A DNA stretch of 64,000 nucleotides from Parapedobacter sp037190485 (GCA_037190485.1 JBBCJB010000013.1:16635-80634); one strand, 5' to 3'. Positions 24,826 to 35,100 are shown, numbered from the stretch's first letter. Notes: generated by a model from the letters alone, not told the origin. A program made the numbers and translations.

Positions 24826-27735
24826 TTAACGATCGTCGGCGTCAGGCAGTGCTTGCGCCAGGAACTCCAGGTATGCTTCACCGGGATACAGCACGGCCTC
24901 CGGGTTGTGCCCAAAAGGGATTTCCGGGTTGAAGAGTTCTTCCAGCGTTTGGCGCAGGAACTCCTCGAACCGTTGTTTGATGTCTTCGAGGGCTTCCCCT
25001 TCGACAAGGCTGCGACCGCCACGACCGGCCATGTAGAACAGCGGCCCCTCCGTACGCAGCTTGCGGGCAATGTAGAGGTTGGGCTCCACGCCGCGCTTCC
25101 CGGTTTTCCGCTCGTAGACAAAAGTGTAGAACAGCGTCTGGATCATCGCCTTGTTGCTTTTGCCCGACGCGGGAGCCAACAACGTTTCCAGGTTGCTGAA
25201 CTTGACCTCGTCGCGCCCGGTCTTGTAATCCACGATACGGGTCTTCCCATTCACCTCGTCCACCCGGTCGATGATGCCGTATAGCTGGATGGATCGCGTT
25301 TGCCCACCCACCATGATGGGGAAATCATGGACGTAATCGGTATCGTTTTCCAACTCGACGATGCGGAGCGGAGCCACGTGCAGCGCATCGTGGCTCAGGA
25401 ACACGGCCGCGTATTCTTCGGCAATCTTGAGCAGGATGCGTTGCAGGCTGTTGGGTTTCTTCAATTGGCCAGGCGCCTTGTACAGCGCTACGGAAAGCGC
25501 GTCTACGCACAACTGCGGCAGCGCCTTGACCTGCTGGCGGATGGCCTGCGGCGTGATCGGGTCGCCACCCGCGGCCGCCTGCAAACGTTCGTAGGCGGCC
25601 TGCATGGCCCCGTGTACCACGGTTCCCAGCTGGTTCAGCTCAAACTCTTCGCTGATGCGGGGCGGCTCCTTGATGCCCGCCACGTACTTGAGGAAGAACA
25701 GGAGTGGCGATTGGAGGTAAGTGGTCAGCGCCGAGGCCGATAGCCGGGGCCGGTCGGGCTGGCCGGTATCGAAATAGCGCAGCAGGGCTTGCCACACCGC
25801 CCCTGTTTTGGGCACCACCAGCGCAGGCGCAGCGGTGGCGGCCTTCACCTGTTGTCCTTGGCGCGTACGCTGGAATGTCCATCCGCTTTCAAACGCCAGC
25901 TGCCGCACGAACCGGCTGATTTCGCCGGTATTGGTTTCGTCCACCACGGCGTTGTAGACCAGGTTTATCCGGCTGGGGTGCTGCAAGAGCCGGTAGAAGA
26001 GGTAGGCAGACAGCGCATCCTGGTTTTCCAGCACCGGTAGTCCGTGCGCCCGGCGGATGGAATCGGGGATGAAGCTGGGGGCAGCGGTGATCTTGGGTAG
26101 CGCCCCCTCATTGGCACCCAGGATGTACACGTGGTCGAAGTCGAGACAACGGCTTTCCAGCAGCCCCATGATCTGGATGCCCGAGAGCGGTTCGCCCTCG
26201 ATTGGGGCGGAGATGCCCATTAGCGCCTTGCGGACGAGCGCGCATACGAACGGCATGGCCAAGTCGGCGTGGTGTTCCAAGCCATCCTGCAATCCGTTGA
26301 GCGTTTTTTTGACGGCTAGGATCAGCGATGCCTCGATGTGCCGCAGCGATCGGTTTTGTTGCCGGTGGGCCAGCACCCCGTCGAGCAGGGCATGCAGGGC
26401 GCCCAGCAAGCCGTCGCTGTCGCGGCGTTCGAAGAAGTCGGGGTGGCTGCCCGTTTGCAGGCGCAGCGCTTCGGTCGGCACCTCCAGCCACTCGTTCTTG
26501 GCGATCTGTGCCTGCAAGGCTTCGCGTTCTTCGGTGGCGATACCGGCCAACGGGTGGCTGATGGCCGATTCCACGTCGAGGTGATGCACCGCGCGCCCGT
26601 TGTTGGCCGCCAGCTGTTGCTGGATGCCTAGCCAGCCATCGATGTAGCCGAAAAGCGATGACTGCGCCAAGGGATACCCCATGGTTACGTTGAAGGCCAC
26701 GTGTTCGGGGATGCTTTGCAAGACCGGGATGAGCAGGCTCTCGTCGGCCAGGATGATGGCCGTGCCGGTGGGCGTGCCGTCGGCTGGAGGGCGTTGCGCC
26801 AGTAACCTCGCCAGCGCCTTGGCCTGCGCTGTCTTGCCTGAGGTGGCCAGCAGCTCCACGGCGTTTGCCTTGCGGGCCAAGGTCTCGGGGAAATCGCCCA
26901 AGGCGTTCACCAGCCCATATTGCCGGGCGTTCCGCCGCAGGAACAACCCCGCTTCCTGTTGGTCGTCGTCCGTGTAGTAGCGATCGGCGTCGGCATAGAA
27001 CAGCGCGTTGCCTGCTGCCTGCCATTGGGTGAACAGCTTGGCCTCGCATCGGTTCAGCGCGTTGAAGCCCACGAACGCCAGCTGCTTGTAGGCGTCGGCG
27101 AAGTCCGGTTTCTCGGCCCCACCCGTGGCCAGGTCGCGGTAGATGCGTGGCATCGTGGTGAGCTGCTGCGCACGCAACAGCACGTCGAATCGCTCGTAGA
27201 GGCGAGGCAGGCGGATCCACAGCTGCAGGAATTTCTGCTGGATGGCGGTTTGCTTGCCCGGCGAGAACGATTCCCAGAATTGGCGCATGAAGCGCTGCTG
27301 CTCCGCCGATAGGTGGGGGAACCGCTGTTGCAGCAGCGCGATATCCCGTAGTTCGGCATACACCTCGTCTGGGCCCACCAGGTCGTAGTCCAGTTGGGCG
27401 AAGTCGCTGAGGATGATTTCCGCCAGCGGATGGAATTCGTCTGGAGGCAGCTCGGGGCGTCCTTCTTCACGCAGCAATTCGTTGTGCGCCTGGTGCAGGA
27501 TGAAGAATTGGGTGAGCGGACTGGCCTCCGGCACCGCGGCCGATTGCCTTAGGAATTCCTGGATGGTGAAGCATGCAGGGCTCCAGATCGGTTTGCCGGC
27601 CAGTTCGGCCAGGTATTTCCTGAGGAACACCACCGGCCGCTTGTTGGTAAATACCACCGCCACGTCGGTCAGTCCGTCGGGATGCCGTGCCAAGAGGTCT
27701 GCTGCCACCTGCTTGAGGAAGGGAGCCCTATTCAT
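24826..27735 (-). CDS. AddB-like PD-(D/E)XK nuclease/helicase-like protein
   Basis: A 969-residue protein paired with a RecB/AddA-type helicase gene. The N-terminus contains an inactivated helicase-like region (FTNKRPVVFLRKYLAELAGK). The C-terminal third is a RecB-family nuclease: LNQLGTVVHGAMQAAYERL (about 690), then YGIIDRVDEVNGKTRIVDYKTG with the D-x-K catalytic pair (about 835-855). No clear Fe-S Cys cluster is seen. With its partner it should form an AddAB-like nuclease-helicase that processes double-strand breaks for RecA-mediated repair. The start overlaps the partner's stop by 4 bp (27732-27735). Confidence 0.85.
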   Translation of the reverse strand: MNRAPFLKQVAADLLARHPDGLTDVAVVFTNKRPVVFLRKYLAELAGKPIWSPACFTIQEFLRQSAAVPEASPLTQFFILHQAHNELLREEGRPELPPDEFHPLAEIILSDFAQLDYDLVGPDEVYAELRDIALLQQRFPHLSAEQQRFMRQFWESFSPGKQTAIQQKFLQLWIRLPRLYERFDVLLRAQQLTTMPRIYRDLATGGAEKPDFADAYKQLAFVGFNALNRCEAKLFTQWQAAGNALFYADADRYYTDDDQQEAGLFLRRNARQYGLVNALGDFPETLARKANAVELLATSGKTAQAKALARLLAQRPPADGTPTGTAIILADESLLIPVLQSIPEHVAFNVTMGYPLAQSSLFGYIDGWLGIQQQLAANNGRAVHHLDVESAISHPLAGIATEEREALQAQIAKNEWLEVPTEALRLQTGSHPDFFERRDSDGLLGALHALLDGVLAHRQQNRSLRHIEASLILAVKKTLNGLQDGLEHHADLAMPFVCALVRKALMGISAPIEGEPLSGIQIMGLLESRCLDFDHVYILGANEGALPKITAAPSFIPDSIRRAHGLPVLENQDALSAYLFYRLLQHPSRINLVYNAVVDETNTGEISRFVRQLAFESGWTFQRTRQGQQVKAATAAPALVVPKTGAVWQALLRYFDTGQPDRPRLSASALTTYLQSPLLFFLKYVAGIKEPPRISEEFELNQLGTVVHGAMQAAYERLQAAAGGDPITPQAIRQQVKALPQLCVDALSVALYKAPGQLKKPNSLQRILLKIAEEYAAVFLSHDALHVAPLRIVELENDTDYVHDFPIMVGGQTRSIQLYGIIDRVDEVNGKTRIVDYKTGRDEVKFSNLETLLAPASGKSNKAMIQTLFYTFVYERKTGKRGVEPNLYIARKLRTEGPLFYMAGRGGRSLVEGEALEDIKQRFEEFLRQTLEELFNPEIPFGHNPEAVLYPGEAYLEFLAQALPDADDR

Positions 27736-30700
27736 GCCGTTACCAATTTGCCGAGTTCACCATAAAAAACATAGCCTTTCACGTCTGGCATGCCCATTTC
27801 GCGCAACAGCAACTGGTAGTCGACCACCTGTTTCAGGTGCGCTTCGTCTTCGTGCTGGGTGAATTTGAAATCGAGTACGATCGTTTCGCCCGGGCCCACC
27901 AATACCTTGTCGGGCCTTAATGTGCGTCCGGTGGGTAGGATGATGTCGCGCTCGTCCCGATGGGCGTAGCCCTTGGCGAACAGCGCCTGTAAGGCCGGGT
28001 GGTTCCACGTCGCCAACGCGATGCGGTGCACCTCGTCGCGCTCTTCGGCCAGGCAGAGGCCGCGCCGGTACAACGCTTCCACCTGCTGGGCGATATCCTG
28101 CTCGCCCGTTATCGGTGCCGCCATCAGTTGGTGCAGGAGCTGTCCCTGCCGTTTGGCCGCATCCAGCCGCACCACGTCCAGTTCGGCCACCTGTTCGGGG
28201 CGGGCCAGTTCCTCCTGTATCCGTTGCGTGCCCAGGTAGTGGTCAAACGACCACGCGCCATCGGTTGCCGGCGGCGGCTGCAGCGTCGCTTCCGGTACGT
28301 GTGCGGCCGCGTCGGCGAAGTCGGAACCGGGTCCCGCCAGCACCTCCATCAGCAGGTCGCCGGCGATCAGCGACTTCACCGGCTCTTCGCCTTTCTTGCC
28401 CGGGGCGGTGATGTACAGGTGGCGGCGCGTGCGTGTCGTGGCCACATAAAGCGTGTTGAGCGCGTCCATGTAGCTGAACAGCATCTCTTCGAAGTATGCC
28501 TTGAATAGCGATGACTTGGCCAGGTCGTTTTTGTATTTCACAGGCACTTTGCCCAGCAGCGCATACGGCGTATCCTGGGTGTCCACCCAGAAGTTGCCGT
28601 TGGCCTTGCCGTCAAGCGACCATCCGCAGAACGGGATCATCACCACGTCGAAGGCCAACCCCTTTGATTTGTGGATCGTCAGCACCTCCACGGCGTTGGT
28701 GTCGGCCGTTGCCGGTAAGGCCCGATCCATGCCTTCCTCTTCCCAGTAGGTCAGGAACGCCGGGATGCCGCGCTCGCCCGTAGCCGTAAAAACGGCCACC
28801 AGGTCGCGGAAGGCCAGCAGGTAGGGTAGGCTTTCGGCATGGATTTGCAGGCCATACGCGTGGATGAGTGCCTCGGTTAGCTCGGCCAGCGGCAATTGCG
28901 CCCAATCGGCCCATTGCAGGCAAAGGGATTCGGGCAGTAGCCCTGCCAGTTGTTGCGGGCGGGCGTGGGCGATGCGCAGCCAATCGTCTGCAGGCAAGGG
29001 GCGGTCGGCAATGCGGTGGTACAGGTATACGCAGTTGGCTTGGTACAGCGCCACGTCGCCCGGTCTACCCGCCAGTACGCGAAGCGTATCCACCAGCAGG
29101 CGGATGGCCGGTTGGTTCACGAGCACCAGCGCGTCGCCCGATATCACGTCAAAGGCGATGCCCGCTTCACGCTGGCTGTCGAGCAGGAACTGGATCACTT
29201 CGCGCGCCTCGTTGTTCGTGCGCACGAGGATGCCCACTTGGCCGGGGCGGTACGTGCCTGCCTGGATCCAGCCGATCAGCGCATCGGCCATGCGGTACAG
29301 GGCCTCGGCCTTCACGGCGCTGGGGCGGTGGTTGTTGTGTTCCACTGGGATGAACGCTACCTCCACTGTGCCGCCCGTCTTCGGTTTGGCCGTTGGCAAC
29401 CGTTGCTGGCTATCGGCATAGGCCCGGGTAATGGTGTCGTGGTAGCCCGAGGCCATCCACCACCCGTTGTATTGTTCATCGCCCAGGTCGGCTCTCACCC
29501 GTGCATTCAGGCTTTCCTGCAGCCAGCCCGGCGCATGCGCGAAGAGCGTGTTGTTGAAGCTGACGATGCGCTCCAGGCTGCGGTAATTGATTTCGAGCGT
29601 CTCATTGCCTACCAGCGAGGCCGTGTCGGTGGTGTTGAAGGCCTCGCCGATCTGCCGTTCGGCGCGATCCAGCAGGATGCGCCAGTCGCCGTTGCGCCAG
29701 CGGTAGATGCTTTGCTTCACGTCGCCCACGATGAGGTGTTCCACACGGTTGCCCGAGGCGTTGCCCATCGCGTTGATGAGCAGCGGTCGCAGGTTTTCCC
29801 ATTGTTTCCTGGACGTGTCCTGGAATTCATCGAATAGGAAATGCCGGAAGCGGTTGCCCATCTTCTCCCAGATGAACGTGGGGTCGCCCATTTCGTTGGT
29901 GCCGATGTGGTTGAGCAGGAGCTGGGCATCGCTGATGAGTTGAGCCGCGTTGTCGTGCCGCCACTCACCCAGCAGTACGCTCATCTCTTTCAGGAGGCGC
30001 AGGTAGTAGAGGTTGTCGTCGATGGCCTTCGCCAGGTAATAGTCGGGCCCCTCCTGCGCATACAGCTGGGCCAGCCCGGCCAGCAGTGGGTTCAATGCCC
30101 GGTACAGGGCACCCACCTGGCCATCCAATCCACCCTTCTGCCATTCGTCGGGCGCATCGATGTATTTTTCCAGTTTCTGGATCGTGTCGTGCGGGTTCTG
30201 GGCGGATAGGTTCACAAGTTTACCCAGCCAGTTCTGCGACTTGCGGTTCAGGTCGGCCGCCGTCACGCCCGAGGTGGCGAACACCTCGGCGGCCGCCTTC
30301 AGCTGCGTTTCAAACGTGTCTTCGAATCCGCGGATGGCCGCTTTGCAATAGCTGTCGAGGCTGGCGAACAGTTCCTGTTCGGGTAAGCCTGCCACCGCCC
30401 GGTCGAAATCCTGGAAATCCTCCTTGAAGATTTCCGAGGCGAGGTCGCCCAAGGCGCCGCGGTAATTCCAGCTTTCGTTCTGCTCGATGCGCCGTTGCGC
30501 GTAGTCCATGATCCATTGGAGCAGGTCCGGCCGTTCGTCCAGCAGGCGGTTCAGGCGCGAAACCAGGTCGGCCTTCACCTTGCGGATGTTCATCTCCAGT
30601 TTGTAGCCCGCGTCGATGCCTAGCTCGAAGGTGAAGCCGCGGATCACCTTTTGCGTGAAGCCGTCGATGGTGCTGACCGCAAAGCGGCTGTAGTCGTGCA

Positions 30701-31016
30701 GGATGTTGCGGTACACCTGGGCCGCCTGTTGCCGCAGGGCGGAGGCGTTCCAAAGTGGGTACGCTTCCAGTAGGATTTCGCGGTAACCGCTCGCGCCGTC
30801 GGCAGCCGAAGCATCGCCCGTGGCGAGCGCTTCCAATACCGTCAGGATACGGCCCTTCATCTCGGCCGTGGCCTTGTTCGTGAAGGTGACGGCCAATATC
30901 TCGCGGTATTTCCTGTCGCCAGCGAAGAGCAGCATCAGGTAGTGCGCCGTGAGGCTGAAGGTCTTGCCCGACCCTGCGGATGCCTTGAGGATTTTCAGCG
31001 GTGGGATTGCGGCCAT
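27732..31016 (-). CDS. AddA/RecB-like UvrD-type helicase-nuclease
   Basis: A 1094-residue SF1A helicase with a C-terminal nuclease. The Walker A motif KASAGSGKTFSLTAHYL is at about residues 9-25, followed by VTFTNKATAEMKGR (motif Ia), FLFDEFQDTSRKQWE (motif II), VEHLIVGDVKQSIYRWR (motif III) and VLTIHKSKGLAFDVV (motif V). Near the C-terminus, GETIVLDFKFTQHEDEAHLKQV has the D-x-K nuclease motif. I use the ATG at 31016 (MAAIPPLKILKASAG); the 20-codon upstream extension is unlike the family. It is translated just ahead of the AddB-like partner and acts with it in recombinational repair. Confidence 0.9.
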   Translation of the reverse strand: MAAIPPLKILKASAGSGKTFSLTAHYLMLLFAGDRKYREILAVTFTNKATAEMKGRILTVLEALATGDASAADGASGYREILLEAYPLWNASALRQQAAQVYRNILHDYSRFAVSTIDGFTQKVIRGFTFELGIDAGYKLEMNIRKVKADLVSRLNRLLDERPDLLQWIMDYAQRRIEQNESWNYRGALGDLASEIFKEDFQDFDRAVAGLPEQELFASLDSYCKAAIRGFEDTFETQLKAAAEVFATSGVTAADLNRKSQNWLGKLVNLSAQNPHDTIQKLEKYIDAPDEWQKGGLDGQVGALYRALNPLLAGLAQLYAQEGPDYYLAKAIDDNLYYLRLLKEMSVLLGEWRHDNAAQLISDAQLLLNHIGTNEMGDPTFIWEKMGNRFRHFLFDEFQDTSRKQWENLRPLLINAMGNASGNRVEHLIVGDVKQSIYRWRNGDWRILLDRAERQIGEAFNTTDTASLVGNETLEINYRSLERIVSFNNTLFAHAPGWLQESLNARVRADLGDEQYNGWWMASGYHDTITRAYADSQQRLPTAKPKTGGTVEVAFIPVEHNNHRPSAVKAEALYRMADALIGWIQAGTYRPGQVGILVRTNNEAREVIQFLLDSQREAGIAFDVISGDALVLVNQPAIRLLVDTLRVLAGRPGDVALYQANCVYLYHRIADRPLPADDWLRIAHARPQQLAGLLPESLCLQWADWAQLPLAELTEALIHAYGLQIHAESLPYLLAFRDLVAVFTATGERGIPAFLTYWEEEGMDRALPATADTNAVEVLTIHKSKGLAFDVVMIPFCGWSLDGKANGNFWVDTQDTPYALLGKVPVKYKNDLAKSSLFKAYFEEMLFSYMDALNTLYVATTRTRRHLYITAPGKKGEEPVKSLIAGDLLMEVLAGPGSDFADAAAHVPEATLQPPPATDGAWSFDHYLGTQRIQEELARPEQVAELDVVRLDAAKRQGQLLHQLMAAPITGEQDIAQQVEALYRRGLCLAEERDEVHRIALATWNHPALQALFAKGYAHRDERDIILPTGRTLRPDKVLVGPGETIVLDFKFTQHEDEAHLKQVVDYQLLLREMGMPDVKGYVFYGELGKLVTA

Positions 31017-31064
31017 GGCCAAAGATAAACATCTTTGGTTATATTTGCAGGTAAACACCAGGTG

Positions 31065-31283
31065 ATGCTCTTGCAATCCTCCGTCGATCCGTCGACTTTT
31101 TCCGTTGATTCCATGGTGTCATTGAGTGGGGTGGGGAGTGGGCTGAGCGGCAAAGAATTCACTGGCACCGCAAAATCGACCGGCAGCATCACCGTCAAGG
31201 ACCGGACAATCACAATCAAGAACCTGATGCTGTTCAACGCAGACGGCGAAAAAAGGACGGTAGACGCCGTTTTGCCGTTTTGA
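31065..31283 (+). CDS. orphan small ORF, possible gene remnant
   Basis: A 72-residue frame with protein-like composition (Ser/Thr/Gly/Val-rich, with SGLSGKEFTGTAKSTGSITV and the strand-like TITIKNLMLFNADGEK). I do not recognise it. There is no signal peptide. A -7-like box TATATTTG (31040-31047) lies just upstream on the same strand, which favours an expressed gene. Against that, it sits in a roughly 800-bp low-density interval next to a truncated transporter fragment, so it could be the remains of a longer gene. Confidence 0.35.
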   Translation: MLLQSSVDPSTFSVDSMVSLSGVGSGLSGKEFTGTAKSTGSITVKDRTITIKNLMLFNADGEKRTVDAVLPF

Positions 31284-31315
31284 AAAGGGGTAACTGTTCC
31301 AAGGCCACGGCGGTT

Positions 31316-31498
31316 TCACGCTTGGCGTCGATGGCGCACCGATGCGGCCGATGCCGCCCTGGATGGCGAGCTGGCCATCATGTAGGTAGGGATACACAGG
31401 CTCATGCTTACCCACAGCGCCGCATAATTGCCGATACCCCATTTCCGTTGGTCCGGTGGGATTGGCGCGAGGTCTTCATTGGTCAAGTTGTTGTTCAT
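31316..31498 (-). pseudogene. truncated NCS1-family nucleobase transporter N-terminus
   Basis: The minus-strand frame from 31498 reads MNNNLTNEDLAPIPPDQRK, then WGIGNYAALWVSMSLCIPTY and MMASS. This matches the conserved N-terminus of NCS1 (allantoin/cytosine/uracil permease) transporters, where NEDLAPV-P-x-R-W and YAALWISMSxCIPTYM are hallmarks. After about 45 residues the frame becomes Ser/Ala/Arg-rich and stops at 31316. The remaining eleven or so TM helices of a normal protein of about 480 residues are missing. This is a 5' gene fragment left by deletion. Confidence 0.6.
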
Positions 31499-31620
31499 AG
31501 TCTGTAAATATAACATGTTCCGGCGGGTTGTGCACGATTTTTCGCCAGGCAGCAGCTCCATACAGGAAGGTACGGGACGATTCCTTCGCCGAAATGTGCT
31601 TTCTTTACGGCAATTGTAAA

Positions 31621-31797
31621 GGGCATCTCTAAAAGCGCTGTTTTGTCATGAAAGCGAGCGAAATAATCAAGATCAAGGCGGATGGCAAAATCTTCCGGAA
31701 GCGTAGCAGCGCTACGATGAGGACAGATTTTGGCAGCCAACGCAGCGATCGATTATTGCAGCCGCTTGTAATAGAAAGAGCGTTTTTAGAGGTGCCC
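31621..31797. repeat. foldback element family B, copy 1 (177 bp)
   Basis: The element starts GGGCATCTCTAAAAGCGCT and ends GAGCGTTTTTAGAGGTGCCC, inverted copies of each other. It is exactly symmetric: the central hairpin CGTAGC-AGC-GCTACG (31702-31716) is centred at 31709, 88 bp from each end. The arms pair imperfectly over most of their length (e.g. GGCAAAATCT against AGATTTTGGC). Copy 2 at 37025-37201 has the same length and centre. It lies between the truncated transporter and the GH106-like gene; I see nothing else between 31499 and 31812. Confidence 0.88.
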
Positions 31798-31812
31798 TAA
31801 ATCGAAGGATCC

Positions 31813-34800
31813 ATGATACGTTCCCTACATCCCTTGATGGGCGCTGTCGCCTTGTCGCTGTTCGCTGGTTGTACACACAACGGCAACCGGCAGGCCGATT
31901 GGACGACCATCGAAACCGTTTTTGCCCACGCACCGGATTCCATCCAAACCAGCGTGTACTGGTATTGGGTATCCGATAACTTGTCCAAGCAAGGTGTGAT
32001 CGATGACCTGCATGCCATGAAAAAGGCCGGGATAAACCGTGCATTCATCGGTAATATCGGATTGGAAGAGTTGCCGCCCGAAGCGTGGGGCAGCGTGAAG
32101 CTGTTCAGCGACGCGTGGTGGGATATCCTGCATGCTGCACTGAAGACCGCTACCGAGCTGGGTGTCGACATCGGCATATTCAACAGTCCGGGATGGAGCC
32201 AGTCGGGCGGACCGTGGGTGAAACCCGAACAGGCCATGCGCTACCTCGCCGCCACCGACACGCTGGTGACGGGGCCGGGTCGTTTCCACGCCGCATTGGC
32301 GACGCCACCTGGCGATTTCCAGCCTGTGGGCGTGACGGCATTCCGGGCGCCGAAGGATTACGGCGTAACGTTGGCTGGGTACCGACCCACGATTGGCGGA
32401 ACGCTGACCGGTCAACCCGTCGGCCAAGTGATGGACGGCGATCGCGAAACGGAAGTGCGGCTGCCCCAAGGCACGCGCACCGAGCTAACGTTTTCGGTGG
32501 ATGAACCGTTTGCCGCCAGGAGCCTCACGGTCTATCCAGCGCAGCGCAATATGGCCTGCGATGTGGTCTTGGAGGTGCAGCGCGATACCGGTTTCCACCG
32601 GGTCAAAGCCTTCCGGCTGGATCGATCCAATAATAGCCTGAATGTCGGGTTCGAGCGGTTCGCCCCGGTAACGGTTTCGTTCGACAAGCAGACCGGAACG
32701 GTGTTCCGCTTGGTGTTTGATGGGGTGGGCGGTAATGCCGGTATCGCGGAGGTCGAACTTGCCGCAGCGCCACGCGTGGAGCGTTTCAAGGAGAAGACCT
32801 TGGCACGGATGCATCCCACACCGCTTCCGTATTGGCACTACTACCAATGGGCGGTGCAGGCGGAGCCCGACGACGATGCGTACCGCATCGGGCAAACCGA
32901 GGTGAAAGACCTTACGGCCAACGTTGGGCAAGATGGCGTGCTGGATTGGGACATCCCCGAAGGCGATTGGATCATCCTGCAAACGGGTTGGCTGCCCACG
33001 GGGGTGACCAATGCGCCGGCGAGCGTCGAGGGGCGGGGCCTGGAGGTAGACAAGATGAGCCGCGAACATGTCGCGAAGCATTTCGATGCTTTTTTGGGAG
33101 AGATCATGCGGCGTATCCCTGCCGCAGACCGGAAGACCTTCAAGGTTGCCGTGCAAGACAGCTATGAAACCGGTGGCCAGAACTGGACGGACGGTTTCGA
33201 GGATAAGTTCCAGCAAGCCTTCGGTTACGATCCGAGGCCTTACCTACCTGTTTATTTTGGCCATGTGGTGGGCAGCCAAGACGAATCGGATCGGTTCCTG
33301 TGGGACGTACGCCGTTTCGTGGCCGACCAGGTGGCCTACGAGTACGTCGGTGGATTGCGCGAAGTGAGTCGCAAACACGGACTCACCACCTGGCTCGAAA
33401 ACTACGGTCATTGGGGTTTCCCGGGCGAGTTCCTCCAATACGGCGGGCAATCCGACGAAATCGGGGGTGAATTCTGGAGCGAGGGTGAGCTTGGCGACAT
33501 CGAGAACCGCGCGGCATCATCCGCGGCACACATTTATGGCAAGAACAAGGTTTCGGCCGAGTCGTTTACTGCGGCGGGTAATACGTTCGGTAGGTATCCA
33601 GCTTTGTTTAAGCAGCGCGGCGATCGTTTTTTTGCAGAGGGCATAAACAACACGCTACTGCACGTGTACATCCATCAAGCTTACGAAGACAAGCGCCCCG
33701 GTGTGAATGCGTGGTTTGGCAATGAGTTCAACCGTTTCAATACGTGGTACGACGATATGGACGGTTTCATCGATTACATCAAGCGATGCAATTACATGCT
33801 CCAACAAGGGCGGTATGTAGCCGACGTGGCTTATTTCATCGGTGAGGATGCGCCCAAGATGACCGGGGTGCAAGACCCGCCCATGCCCGAGGGCTATTCA
33901 TTCGACTACATGAATGCCGAGGTCATACTGAATCGGATGACCGTCAAGGACGGGCGGTTTGCCCTGCCCGATGGCCTGTCTTACGCGGTATTGGTGTTGC
34001 CCCAACTGGAGACGATGCGCCCGGCCGTGCTCCGCAAGATCGAAGCGTTGGTGAAAGCAGGAGGGACCATACTTGGTCCGCGCCCGCTCCGCTCGCCGAG
34101 CCTTGCGGAATGGGGCAACGCCGATCGAGAGGTGCAGGCATTGGCCGGGAAGTTATGGGGCGCCATCGATGGCGCAGGCGTCAAGGAAAATAGCTATGGC
34201 AAGGGCCGGGTGTTCGACGGGCTTGCGCTACACGAAGTGTTCGATCGGTTGGGATTGCGGCCCGACGTGGTGTTTGACACCGCAGACCCGGTGGTGTACC
34301 TCCACCGGACGCTTGCCGATGGTGAGGTTTATTTTGTATCGAATCAAAGCGACCGAAAGATTTCGATCGACCCCGTTTTCCGCATCACCGGCAAACAACC
34401 GGAACATTGGAACGCCGTGACGGGCGGGATGCGCGACCTGCCCGAATTCGATGACGATGGGCAAGGTACCCGGGTGCCGCTGGCATTGGATCGTTACGAA
34501 AGTGCATTCATCGTATTCCGGAAGGATGCCGACGGCCGACAGGCCGATCGAGGAATCAATTTCCCGGCAACGACTCGTGCGGTCGAAATTACCGGGCCGT
34601 GGGAAGTCACGTTCACGCGCCCTGATTCAAGTGGCTTCACCATCCAACTGGACGATTTGATCGATTGGTCCGAACATCCGGATACGGCGGTCAACTATTT
34701 TGCCGGCAGCGCGACGTACACCAATCAACTGCCTGTGGTCGATCTTGATGCAGGAGAGCGGATTTACCTCGAATTGGGCTCATTGGTCGCTTTGGCCAAG

Positions 34801-35073
34801 GTGCGCGTGAACGGACGGGCGGTGGGCGGCGTCTGGACAGCGCCGTACCGGTTGGACATTACCGATGCGTGGACGGCGGATGGCAATGAGGTTGAAATCA
34901 CCGTGGTGAATACCTGGGTAAACCGATTGATCGGCGACCAGCGTTTGCCCGCGGCCGCTCGCTCGGCATGGACCATCGTCAACCCCTATCGTGCCGACAG
35001 TCCGCTGCATCCGGCCGGTTTGCTCGGACCCGTGGCATTGCAGGTGTATCCGGCCGGCGAGGCAGCCGAATAA
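31813..35073 (+). CDS. GH106-like glycoside hydrolase lipoprotein
   Basis: A 1086-residue exported lipoprotein (lipobox SLFAGCTHN, Cys20). Near the N-terminus it shows VYWYWVSDNLSKQGVIDDL and MKKAGINRAFIGNIG. Further on come the barrel segments GVDIGIFNSPGWSQSGGPWV, KVAVQDSYETGGQNWTDGF and LTTWLENYGHWGFPGEF, and a C-terminal galactose-binding-like sandwich (about 990-1075, WTAPYRLDITDAWTADGNEV). This layout fits family GH106, whose characterised members are alpha-L-rhamnosidases acting on pectin side chains. The substrate here is inferred only. It is not in an obvious polysaccharide-utilisation locus: there is no SusC/SusD pair nearby. Confidence 0.85.
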   Translation: MIRSLHPLMGAVALSLFAGCTHNGNRQADWTTIETVFAHAPDSIQTSVYWYWVSDNLSKQGVIDDLHAMKKAGINRAFIGNIGLEELPPEAWGSVKLFSDAWWDILHAALKTATELGVDIGIFNSPGWSQSGGPWVKPEQAMRYLAATDTLVTGPGRFHAALATPPGDFQPVGVTAFRAPKDYGVTLAGYRPTIGGTLTGQPVGQVMDGDRETEVRLPQGTRTELTFSVDEPFAARSLTVYPAQRNMACDVVLEVQRDTGFHRVKAFRLDRSNNSLNVGFERFAPVTVSFDKQTGTVFRLVFDGVGGNAGIAEVELAAAPRVERFKEKTLARMHPTPLPYWHYYQWAVQAEPDDDAYRIGQTEVKDLTANVGQDGVLDWDIPEGDWIILQTGWLPTGVTNAPASVEGRGLEVDKMSREHVAKHFDAFLGEIMRRIPAADRKTFKVAVQDSYETGGQNWTDGFEDKFQQAFGYDPRPYLPVYFGHVVGSQDESDRFLWDVRRFVADQVAYEYVGGLREVSRKHGLTTWLENYGHWGFPGEFLQYGGQSDEIGGEFWSEGELGDIENRAASSAAHIYGKNKVSAESFTAAGNTFGRYPALFKQRGDRFFAEGINNTLLHVYIHQAYEDKRPGVNAWFGNEFNRFNTWYDDMDGFIDYIKRCNYMLQQGRYVADVAYFIGEDAPKMTGVQDPPMPEGYSFDYMNAEVILNRMTVKDGRFALPDGLSYAVLVLPQLETMRPAVLRKIEALVKAGGTILGPRPLRSPSLAEWGNADREVQALAGKLWGAIDGAGVKENSYGKGRVFDGLALHEVFDRLGLRPDVVFDTADPVVYLHRTLADGEVYFVSNQSDRKISIDPVFRITGKQPEHWNAVTGGMRDLPEFDDDGQGTRVPLALDRYESAFIVFRKDADGRQADRGINFPATTRAVEITGPWEVTFTRPDSSGFTIQLDDLIDWSEHPDTAVNYFAGSATYTNQLPVVDLDAGERIYLELGSLVALAKVRVNGRAVGGVWTAPYRLDITDAWTADGNEVEITVVNTWVNRLIGDQRLPAAARSAWTIVNPYRADSPLHPAGLLGPVALQVYPAGEAAE

Positions 35074-35100
35074 GTTTCGGTTCGTGCCGCCTTGACAGCG

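Noticed and set aside
31020..31027. minus-strand TATCTTTG as the AddA-like gene promoter
   Set aside because: It would place the transcript start about 3 nt inside the chosen ATG at 31016, and there is no -33 box.
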